From contig CALACZ010000185.1 of the NCBI GenBank assembly GCA_937890735.1, forward strand, positions 1-6,075: a stretch of 6,075 nt of DNA, written 5' to 3'. The stretch is from an uncultured Bacillota bacterium. GTDB lineage: Bacteria > Bacillota > Clostridia > Oscillospirales > Oscillospiraceae. The notes below the pieces were generated by a model. It was given only the letters and a program-made list of their open reading frames with translations, searched no databases and was not told the origin of the DNA. Of the stretch, positions 1 to 4,714 are shown one piece after another (within the stretch, counting starts at the first letter, position 1; every line of letters starts with the position of its first letter). Both the position numbers and the translations under genes were made by a program.

Positions 1-733
1 CCAGCACCGAGGGTGCAAGCCCCGTGGTGTAGGAATTGATGATGACAAACAGCGGCGCGTCCGACAAAACACCCGTGCACAGCTCCACGAATGGGAAGAG
101 ATTCTCTTCCAGCTTCCAAATTTCGCCCGACGGACCGCGCCCGTAGGACGGCGGGTCCATGATGATGGCGTCGTAGCGCCGCCCGCGGCGAATCTCGCGC
201 TCGACAAATTTAGCGCAGTCGTCCACGATCCAGCGGATCGGGCGGTCCTCCAGCCCGGAGGACTTCGCGTTTTCCTTTGCCCACGCGACCATGCCCTTTG
301 CCGCGTCCACATGGCACACGCTCGCGCCCGCGGCAGCCGCCGCCAGCGTCGCGCCGCCGGTGTAGGCAAACAGATTCAGCACGCTGACCGGGCGCTTTGC
401 CGCGCGGATGGTGCGCATGATGAAGTCCCAGTTTGCCGCCTGCTCCGGGAACACGCCGGTGTGCTTAAAATTCATGGGCTTGACGTTGAACGTCAGCTCT
501 TTATATCTGATCTGCCAGTGCTCCGGCAGCCGGTGCTCCGACCATGCGCCGCCGCCCGTTGACGAGCGGCAATAGCGCGCATCGTATTTCCGCCACAGCG
601 GGTCATTTTTCGGGGTATTCCAGATGACCTGCGGGTCGGGGCGCACCAGCACATACTTTCCCCAGCGCTCCAGCTTTTCGCCGCGCGAGGTGTCGAGCAC
701 CTCATAATCCTTCCATTCGTCAGCCTGCCACAT
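1..733 (-). CDS. Class I SAM-dependent methyltransferase, RlmI/COG1092-like (3' end beyond window)
   Basis: Partial gene: 244 codons are visible from the ATG at 733 to the left edge, with no stop reached. It probably transfers a methyl group from S-adenosylmethionine to RNA in the cytoplasm. Residues 117-129 (VLNLFAYTGGATL) form the glycine-rich SAM-binding motif I, Asp143 (HVDAAKGMV) is the acidic residue after the second strand, and DPPSYGRG at 193-200 is motif IV. This is the arrangement of the RlmI / YwbD-type 23S rRNA cytosine methyltransferase group. The N-terminal segment YEVLDTSRGEKLERWGKYVL (10-29) is typical of shorter Firmicutes members that lack a PUA domain. The start is supported by AGGAG at 744-740, 6 nt upstream. 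The gene lies 22 nt after the PBP stop on the same strand, so it is probably the second gene of that transcript. Family assignment is firm; the actual substrate is unknown, and other substrates are possible. Confidence 0.88.
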   Translation of the reverse strand, partial: MWQADEWKDYEVLDTSRGEKLERWGKYVLVRPDPQVIWNTPKNDPLWRKYDARYCRSSTGGGAWSEHRLPEHWQIRYKELTFNVKPMNFKHTGVFPEQAANWDFIMRTIRAAKRPVSVLNLFAYTGGATLAAAAAGASVCHVDAAKGMVAWAKENAKSSGLEDRPIRWIVDDCAKFVEREIRRGRRYDAIIMDPPSYGRGPSGEIWKLEENLFPFVELCTGVLSDAPLFVIINSYTTGLAPSVL

Positions 734-755
734 ATCCCTCTCCTGTTGTCTCTCT

Positions 756-3278
756 TTATTGCTCCCGGATGCCCGTTGAGCCGTTCCAGCCGTCCTGACG
801 GCTCTGTGCCGCGCCGCCGCCCTCCGGCTGCTCGGCGGTCTGTTCGTCCGGCGTTTCGCTGTCCGCGTCCTCTTCGTCCTCGTCCTGCGGCAGATCCGCC
901 TCGGTGTGGATATAGCACGGGATGTTGATCGCGTCCGCGTCCGGCGAGAGCGCCGGATAATACCCGCTCGGCACGGCGAGATCGGGCAGCACATACGACT
1001 GATCCTGCACCACCACGCCCGGGATCGGGAAGCCGCGCGCCACATTCAGCAGCCCCGCCTTGTAGACGGTGTTGCCCTCCGCCTCGGCGCAGTATTCGTT
1101 TGCAACGTGCCCGGACGCTTTGCAGATGTCCACTTCCTTGTGCGTCGTGCACTCCGCCGTCGGCACGTCGTACAGACTCAGCTCCACCGTTACCACGCGG
1201 TTGCCGCGCAGATCGGAGCGGCAGGCGTCGGTCGGCAGCAGACCGCTGTCGCGGCAGACGCTGCACTCGACCACGTTCGTGGGCTTGGCAAACGAGCGGT
1301 CCGTCAGATTTTTGTGCACGCGGGACATGACCTGCTGCCACAGCGAGACCGCAGGATTCGTGGTGGACTCGGTCAGCACGATCTCCTCAGGGTTATCGTA
1401 GCCGCACCACACAACGCCGGTGTAATACGGCGTGTAGCCGGCGAACCAGCGGTCAAAGTCGCTGGTGGTCGTGCCGGTCTTGCCGGCGACGGTCATGCCG
1501 TCCAGCTGCGCCGCCGTACCCGTGCCGTAGCTGACGGTATTTTGCAGCATATAGGTGATATACCACGCCGTCATATCCTTCATGGCGACGTAGGAGTTCT
1601 GGGTGTTGTCCAGAATGACCTCCTTGCCGGTCGAATCGGTGACGCTGGAATAGGTGCGCGCCTCGCGGTACACGCCCTCGTTCGCAAAGGTCGCGTATGC
1701 CGCCGTCATCGCGCGCACGCTCACGCCGTTCGTAAGACCGCCCATCGCCATAGGCGCGAGGTTCACGTCGGAGAGCACTTCGCCCTTGGAGTTTACATAA
1801 TCCGAAACCAGCGTACTAAGCCCCATCTTGTCCTTGGCAAAGGAATAGCTGTATTCCGGCGTCATCTCCGCCACGAGCTTGACGGCGACGGTGTTGTAGG
1901 AATTGCACACCGCCTCGTTGACCGACACCAGCCCGCGGTAGACATTGTCGTTGTTCTTGGGCCAGCAGGCGTTGTCGGTAAAGGAATATGGCGTATCGTC
2001 ATAGACCGTGGCGGGCGTGATGAGCCCCAGCTCAATGGCGGGCGCGTAGACCGACACAGGCTTGATGGTCGAGCCGGGCGAGAGATAGCTCATCGTGGCG
2101 CGGTTATAGGTGAGGCTGCCCTCTTTTTCGCCCACGCCGCCGCACAGCGCCACAATGTCGCCCGTGGCGTTATCCACGATGACCATGCCCGACTGGAGCT
2201 GCTGCGAGCTCGCGGTCTTGGGGATGTTGTCAAGGTTCTGATACACCTCGTCCAGCGCCTTCTGCACGTTCGGGTCGAGCGTGCAGTAAATATTGTAGCC
2301 GCCGGTGGTGACCATTTTATAAACGATGTCGTAGCTGTAGCCCGTCTTATCGCACAGGTCATTGACCACGTCGCGGATGACCTGATCGACAAAGTAGGTG
2401 TAATACTCCGTCTCCCCGTCGCCCGACTCGCCGCTGGTGTTGCGGAACTGCAGCTCCTCGGCGACGGCGGCGTCATACTGCTCGCGCGTGATATACTCCT
2501 GCTCGAGCATGGCGTACAGGATGGTCTCCTGCCGCTCCTTGTTCTTTTCGGGGTTGATATAGGGATCGTAGATGGAGGGGTTGTTCGTGATGCCGATGAG
2601 CGCGGCGCACTCGGCAAGGTCAAGGTCCTCCACATTCTTGCCGAAATAGACCTGCGCCGCCGACTGCACGCCCGAGCAGTTTTCGCCCAGCCCGATGATG
2701 TTCAGATACCACTCCAGTATTTCCGTTTTGGTATACTGCTTTTCAAATTCCAGCGCGCGGAAGATCTCCACCAGCTTGCGGCGCACGGTGACCTCCTCCG
2801 CGCCGGTCAGGTTCTTGATGAGCTGCTGCGTGATGGTCGAGCCGCCCGCCGTGCCCGTGCCGAGGAACATCTTGACGCAGGCTTTCAGCGTGGTGATCCA
2901 GTCTACGCCCTGGTGCTCCAGGAAGCGCTTATCCTCAATGGCGATGCAGGCGTGGATGAGGTTGGACGGGATGTCCTCATACTTTACCCAGGTGCGGTTT
3001 GCGCCGCCGTAGAGCTTTTGCAGCACCACGTCCTCGCCGGTATCGGGGTCGGTATAATAAATAACGGTCGTCTGGTCGAGCGCGAAGCCCTCCATCGAAA
3101 ATTCCGTCTGCTGCGACAGGTCGTTTTTGACATACACCGCAAACAGGCACGCAAAGATCGACATGGTGAGCACCAGCACCAGCAGCAGCGTGCCCAGCAC
3201 CTTCAAAACCGTGCGCAGCACGCGTCCGAAGCCCGAGCCGGGGCGTTTTGCTTCGCCAAATTCGTTTGTTTTCGCCAT
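756..3278 (-). CDS. Class A penicillin-binding protein (PBP1A-type bifunctional peptidoglycan synthase)
   Basis: Complete, 840 residues. It polymerises lipid II into glycan strands and cross-links their peptides on the outer face of the membrane. A short basic cytoplasmic tail is followed by one membrane segment at about 24-50. The glycosyltransferase (GT51) domain shows EDKRFLEHQGVD (115-126, catalytic Glu115), GGSTITQQL (145-153), RRKLVE (166-171) and ILEWYLN (187-193). The transpeptidase domain shows the three active-site motifs SPGSTIKP (nucleophile Ser403, Lys406), SYN (460-462) and KTGT (600-603). A C-terminal extension carries two copies of C-x2-SG-x6-C (675-686 and 719-730), other cysteines, and an acidic Asp/Glu-rich tail (about 798-818). 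The start is fixed by AGGAGG at 3293-3288, 9 nt upstream. No catalytic residue is missing. Length and layout fit clostridial PBP1A. It is divergent from the small secreted-protein gene and is followed by the methyltransferase. Confidence 0.97.
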   Translation of the reverse strand: MAKTNEFGEAKRPGSGFGRVLRTVLKVLGTLLLVLVLTMSIFACLFAVYVKNDLSQQTEFSMEGFALDQTTVIYYTDPDTGEDVVLQKLYGGANRTWVKYEDIPSNLIHACIAIEDKRFLEHQGVDWITTLKACVKMFLGTGTAGGSTITQQLIKNLTGAEEVTVRRKLVEIFRALEFEKQYTKTEILEWYLNIIGLGENCSGVQSAAQVYFGKNVEDLDLAECAALIGITNNPSIYDPYINPEKNKERQETILYAMLEQEYITREQYDAAVAEELQFRNTSGESGDGETEYYTYFVDQVIRDVVNDLCDKTGYSYDIVYKMVTTGGYNIYCTLDPNVQKALDEVYQNLDNIPKTASSQQLQSGMVIVDNATGDIVALCGGVGEKEGSLTYNRATMSYLSPGSTIKPVSVYAPAIELGLITPATVYDDTPYSFTDNACWPKNNDNVYRGLVSVNEAVCNSYNTVAVKLVAEMTPEYSYSFAKDKMGLSTLVSDYVNSKGEVLSDVNLAPMAMGGLTNGVSVRAMTAAYATFANEGVYREARTYSSVTDSTGKEVILDNTQNSYVAMKDMTAWYITYMLQNTVSYGTGTAAQLDGMTVAGKTGTTTSDFDRWFAGYTPYYTGVVWCGYDNPEEIVLTESTTNPAVSLWQQVMSRVHKNLTDRSFAKPTNVVECSVCRDSGLLPTDACRSDLRGNRVVTVELSLYDVPTAECTTHKEVDICKASGHVANEYCAEAEGNTVYKAGLLNVARGFPIPGVVVQDQSYVLPDLAVPSGYYPALSPDADAINIPCYIHTEADLPQDEDEEDADSETPDEQTAEQPEGGGAAQSRQDGWNGSTGIREQ

Positions 3279-3293
3279 GGTTCGATCCCTCCT

Positions 3294-3312
3294 GCCCGCC
3301 CGTGCGGCGGGC
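3294..3312 (-). promoter_or_regulatory. GC-rich leader hairpin abutting the PBP ribosome binding site
   Basis: GCCCGCC (3294-3300) and GGCGGGC (3306-3312) are perfectly complementary across a 5-nt loop. In the PBP mRNA this stem ends exactly one base before the AGGAGG at 3293-3288. It sits inside the roughly 70-nt leader predicted from the extended -10. It could limit ribosome access, protect the 5' end, or simply reflect high GC. The pairing is seen directly; any regulatory role is inference. Confidence 0.45.
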
Positions 3313-3335
3313 GTTCGCGCGCAATTTCAAGGTAG

Positions 3336-3383
3336 CCCAAAATAATCAATCAACATTATAACACGCTTGTCAATTATTTTGGG
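3336..3383. repeat. 11-bp perfect inverted repeat flanking the PBP1A -10 element
   Basis: CCCAAAATAAT (3336-3346) and ATTATTTTGGG (3373-3383) match perfectly as inverted arms separated by 26 bp. With a one-base offset the similarity continues inward (TTGATTG versus TTGTCA). The centre (3359.5) falls on the TATAAT box. The arms thus cover about +3 to +13 and -25 to -35 relative to the predicted start. Only one arm would be transcribed, so this is better read as a DNA-level protein site than as an RNA hairpin. The bound protein is unknown. Confidence 0.5.
3355..3363 (-). promoter_or_regulatory. Extended -10 promoter of the PBP1A gene
   Basis: Read on the minus strand, positions 3363-3355 are TGTTATAAT, a perfect TGn extended -10 for sigma-A. 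No good -35 lies 17 bp upstream, which is common when an extended -10 is present. Transcription would start near 3348-3349, giving a leader of about 70 nt. The central TTATAA (3356-3361) is palindromic, and the plus strand reads TATAAC at 3357-3362. Weak divergent initiation toward the 3463 gene is therefore conceivable. Confidence 0.65.
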
Positions 3384-3462
3384 AACAAATTGTAAATCTA
3401 TTCTGCATAGCGCCCGCCCGCGCGGGAACGCTAATCAAAACACAGTCGGAGGTGCGGCGGCT

Positions 3463-3714
3463 ATGAAGCGATTTCTGGTTTTTCTTCTGCTCTGCGCGCT
3501 GCTGGCAGGACCGGCGCACGGCGCGGCGGTGCGGTATCTCCTGCGCGAGCGCGGCGGCGCGGTGTGCGTCTACGACACGGCGCGCGGCGTCTGGCGGGAT
3601 ACCGGCTGCCCCGCCGCGTCCCTTCCGCATCCGGCGCGGGCGGAGCTGCTGCGCGGGCTGGCGTTTTCCAGTCCCGCCGCGCTCACGCGCGCGCTGGAAG
3701 CGTACTGTTCCTGA
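3463..3714 (+). CDS. Small exported protein, possibly BofC-C-terminal-like (83 aa)
   Basis: Residues 1-20 form a signal peptide: MKR, a hydrophobic core (FLVFLLLCALLAG), then PAHG-A as the likely cleavage region. There is no lipobox, because the Cys at 11 lies inside the hydrophobic core. The mature part is about 63 residues with three cysteines (35, 49, 82). Its pattern (RYLLRERGGAVCVYD, then ASLP, then ELLRGL, then LTRALEAY) resembles small clostridial proteins with a YxLREYxGxIAVF...LPxxDRxxLxxGI...LxxxLEDY layout. As I recall, these are sometimes annotated as BofC C-terminal-domain proteins. The family link is tentative and no function is claimed. The start at 3463 is preferred over an in-frame ATG at 3367 because GGAGGT (3448-3453) lies 9 nt upstream and the signal peptide begins here. 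The next gene starts 82 bp downstream with its own promoter. Confidence 0.75.
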   Translation: MKRFLVFLLLCALLAGPAHGAAVRYLLRERGGAVCVYDTARGVWRDTGCPAASLPHPARAELLRGLAFSSPAALTRALEAYCS

Positions 3715-3731
3715 GTGCGGCGAATTTCCTC

Positions 3732-3760
3732 TTGATTTTGCAGCGCGCAGAGGGTAAAAT
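3732..3760 (+). promoter_or_regulatory. Sigma-A promoter of the DUF1292 gene
   Basis: TTGATT (3732-3737) and TAAAAT (3755-3760) are separated by exactly 17 bp, with a predicted start near 3767. This gives a leader of about 30 nt before the ATG at 3797. No terminator is visible between the preceding gene and this promoter, so read-through from 3463-3714 could also contribute. Confidence 0.75.
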
Positions 3761-3796
3761 AAGGACAGAAATAAACGCTGCACGGAGGGTACGCGC

Positions 3797-4099
3797 ATGA
3801 GCGAAGAATACGGTTCTGATTTTATCTCCATCACCGACGAGGACGGCAAGGAATACGAGCTGGAAGTCCTGGCGGAGCTGGACTATAACGGCAGCCACTA
3901 CCTGGCGCTCGTCCCCGCCGAGGAAGAGGGCGCGGAGAGCGACGAAGAGGATCTGGAGGTCAGCATCCTGCGCGCCGAGGAAGAAAACGGTGAGCAGATC
4001 CTGGTGACGCTGGACGACGATGACGAGCTCGAAGCCGTCTATCAGGCGCTGATGGATCTCATGTATGAGGAAGACGGCGGCGCCGAGACCGACCATTGA
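3797..4099 (+). CDS. DUF1292 (YrzB-like) acidic protein
   Basis: Complete, 100 residues, small and cytoplasmic. The body fits the DUF1292 family: ITDEDGKEYELEVLAELDYNG (12-32), then the YLALVP strand (35-40), then VSILRAEEENGEQILVTLDDDDELEAVY (55-82). It is strikingly acidic: 36 Asp/Glu against 2 Lys/Arg. The relative in Bacillus subtilis is yrzB, in the alaS-yrzL-yrrK-yrzB neighbourhood. The molecular function of the family is not established, and those neighbours are not present here. GGAGGG at 3784-3789 lies 7 nt before the ATG. The stop codon TGA (4097-4099) overlaps the first bases of a long AT-rich hairpin that may end the transcript. Confidence 0.92.
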   Translation: MSEEYGSDFISITDEDGKEYELEVLAELDYNGSHYLALVPAEEEGAESDEEDLEVSILRAEEENGEQILVTLDDDDELEAVYQALMDLMYEEDGGAETDH

Positions 4100-4131
4100 A
4101 TTTTTTCAAAAACAGGTTTTTGAAAAAATTC
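4098..4131. terminator. 16-bp perfect palindrome at the DUF1292 stop, possible bidirectional terminator
   Basis: GAATTTTTTCAAAAAC (4098-4113) pairs with GTTTTTGAAAAAATTC (4116-4131) without a mismatch across a 2-base centre, giving about 15 usable pairs with a 4-nt loop. It begins inside the stop codon. It is far more AT-rich than a classical intrinsic terminator and has no separate U-tract after it. Termination is therefore plausible from position and stem length but not assured. Confidence 0.45.
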
Positions 4132-4305
4132 TCAAACGAAAACCGCTTCGCTGGGTTTCCGTTTGAAAAGGCTTGCAGCCTGCCGCGCGCATAATTTTTG
4201 CGCAAGCGCAAAAATTCCACACTTGCAGTCTGAGTTGAATTTTTGCCGACGTACACGCCGCCGGCAAAAATGATCCAAATCATTTTTCGCCGTGCGCGGC
4301 GAAAA
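4098..4305. repeat. Tandem run of six hairpins with oligo-A/T arms
   Basis: Six inverted repeats lie almost end to end: (1) 4098-4131, 16 bp perfect; (2) 4132-4166, TCAAACG...CGTTTGA plus AAACC/GGTTT inside with one mismatch; (3) 4193-4216, AATTTTTGCGC/GCGCAAAAATT, 11 bp perfect; (4) 4240-4270, TTTTTGCCG/CGGCAAAAA, 13-nt loop; (5) 4266-4287, AAAAATGAT/ATCATTTTT, CCAA loop; (6) 4284-4305, TTTTCGCCG/CGGCGAAAA, TGCG loop. Numbers 4-5 and 5-6 share their A or T tracts and so are mutually exclusive as RNA. Most have runs of A/T at the base and GC at the tip. No coding capacity is credible. It could be a cluster of repetitive extragenic palindromes or a terminator array. Confidence 0.65.
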
Positions 4306-4398
4306 CTCTGCGAGGCTTTTGTCTTTCTAAAACGGCTGCCTTTGCAAAAATCGAACGAACTCCTGCGGAGTGCGTGACGATCCCACTTAAACCCACAT

Positions 4399-4404
4399 TA
4401 TAAT
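4399..4404 (+). promoter_or_regulatory. -10 box of a putative small RNA gene
   Basis: TATAAT at 4399-4404 is a perfect -10 in an AT-rich patch, with a predicted start around 4409-4411 (GGGAC). The -35 is poor: the best candidates are TGACGA at 4375-4380 (18-bp spacer) or GTGACG at 4374-4379 (19-bp spacer). A short palindrome ACTCC-TGC-GGAGT (4359-4371) lies just upstream. The case rests mainly on the -10 and on the terminator about 155 bp downstream. Confidence 0.5.
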
Positions 4405-4408
4405 TACG

Positions 4409-4586
4409 GGACGCTGTACTTCATCCGACGATCGCAGACCTCCCGCCTGCGCTTTGACGTAACGCGGACGTTGGGAGCGGTGAAGCGGATGAGAGGCGAC
4501 CCACCTGCCGCATCGTGCAGGTTATAATTGGGATCGCACGGCTCACGCGGGACAGTCCTCCGGGCATTTTGCTCGGGGGACTTTTA
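4409..4586 (+). ncRNA. Putative structured small RNA, about 175 nt (6S RNA not excluded)
   Basis: A stretch without a credible reading frame lies between a TATAAT box and an intrinsic terminator, and folds by hand into three domains. P1 pairs the ends: GGAC-(GC)-TGT (4409-4417) with ACAGTCC (4552-4558). P2 is a long hairpin: TTCATCCG (4420-4427) with CGGATGAG (4486-4493), then ACCTCCC (4438-4444) with GGGA-gc-GGT (4473-4481), then CC-t-GCG (4446-4451) with CGCGG (4463-4467). P3 pairs GCGACCC (4496-4502) with GGG-a-TCGC (4530-4537), and inside it ACCTGC (4503-4508) with GCAGGT (4517-4522), leaving a 7-nt bulge TATAATT (4523-4529). Length, end-pairing and a hairpin on the 3' side are compatible with 6S RNA, but I cannot recognise a diagnostic 6S, SRP, RNase P, tmRNA or known riboswitch motif. 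The downstream gene has its own promoter, which favours a free RNA over a riboswitch leader. Confidence 0.55.
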
Positions 4587-4588
4587 TT
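4554..4588 (+). terminator. Rho-independent terminator of the small RNA
   Basis: AGTCCTCCGGGC (4554-4565) pairs with GCTCGGGGGACT (4571-4582) over 12 pairs, two of them G-T, with a 5-nt ATTTT loop. TTTTATT follows (4582-4588). There is no gene upstream on this strand for about 450 bp, so it appears to end the small RNA rather than DUF1292. Its 5' arm overlaps the 3' strand of helix P1. Confidence 0.82.
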
Positions 4589-4593
4589 GCATT

Positions 4594-4613
4594 TTGTGAA
4601 CTTTTCATCACAA
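4594..4613. promoter_or_regulatory. Operator-like inverted repeat upstream of the foldase promoter
   Basis: TTGTGA (4594-4599) and TCACAA (4608-4613) are perfect inverted half-sites with an 8-bp spacer, 14 bp upstream of the -35. The half-sites resemble those of Rex or CRP/FNR-type operators, but those normally have a 6-bp spacer between these hexamers or a matching core. The resemblance may be chance in an AT-rich gap. Confidence 0.3.
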
Positions 4614-4627
4614 TTCACTTTTGCTAC

Positions 4628-4656
4628 TTGCAAGCGCGGCATGGATTCGCTATAAT
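4628..4656 (+). promoter_or_regulatory. Sigma-A promoter of the foldase gene
   Basis: TTGCAA (4628-4633) and TATAAT (4651-4656) are spaced by exactly 17 bp. The -10 is a full match and the -35 matches 4 of 6. Transcription would start near 4663, giving a leader of about 50 nt before the ATG at 4715. The leader contains only a small hairpin (CGCT/AGCG around a T-rich loop). Confidence 0.8.
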
Positions 4657-4714
4657 ATGCGCTGAACCGCTTTTTTGAGCGAAAAACACGGAATATGAGA
4701 GGAATGATCCCAGT

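Noticed and set aside
493..1341. Minus-strand frame of 282 codons spanning the end of PBP1A and the start of the methyltransferase
   Set aside because: It lies in a different frame from two well-supported genes that cover the same bases. It is Arg/Gly/Ala-rich with no domain.
906..3335. Plus-strand open frame of 809 codons opposite the PBP1A gene
   Set aside because: It is an antisense shadow produced by GC-biased codon use. The protein is Arg/His/Val-rich with no recognisable domain, whereas the minus strand encodes all GT51 and transpeptidase motifs.
3355..3373. TTGACA (3373-3368) plus TATAAT (3360-3355) on the minus strand as one promoter
   Set aside because: The spacer is only 7 bp, so they cannot serve as -35 and -10 of the same sigma-A promoter. 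The extended -10 explanation is better, and TTGACA is probably incidental or part of the operator arm.
3367..3462. Upstream ATG at 3367 as the start of the small exported protein
   Set aside because: It would put 32 non-signal residues before the signal peptide, has no ribosome binding site, and begins inside the inverted repeat. ATG 3463 has GGAGGT 9 nt upstream.
3370..3849. Minus-strand frame of 159 codons across the small secreted protein and DUF1292 start
   Set aside because: Arg/Ala-rich shadow that covers promoters and start sites of two plus-strand genes with good ribosome binding sites.
4059..4283. Minus-strand frame of 74 codons through the hairpin array
   Set aside because: It follows from translating A/T-tract hairpins (Phe/Lys/Asn runs). 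It has no convincing ribosome binding site and overlaps the DUF1292 3' end.
4098..4305. CRISPR array
   Set aside because: The units are inverted hairpins of differing sequence and length, not identical direct repeats separated by regular spacers.
4409..4590. Known riboswitch, SRP RNA, RNase P RNA or tmRNA
   Set aside because: I looked for motifs of TPP, cobalamin, SAM, ZTP, glycine, THF, guanidine and glutamine RNAs, and for the SRP GGAAG tetraloop region, without a convincing match. 6S RNA is left open because it has little primary-sequence conservation.
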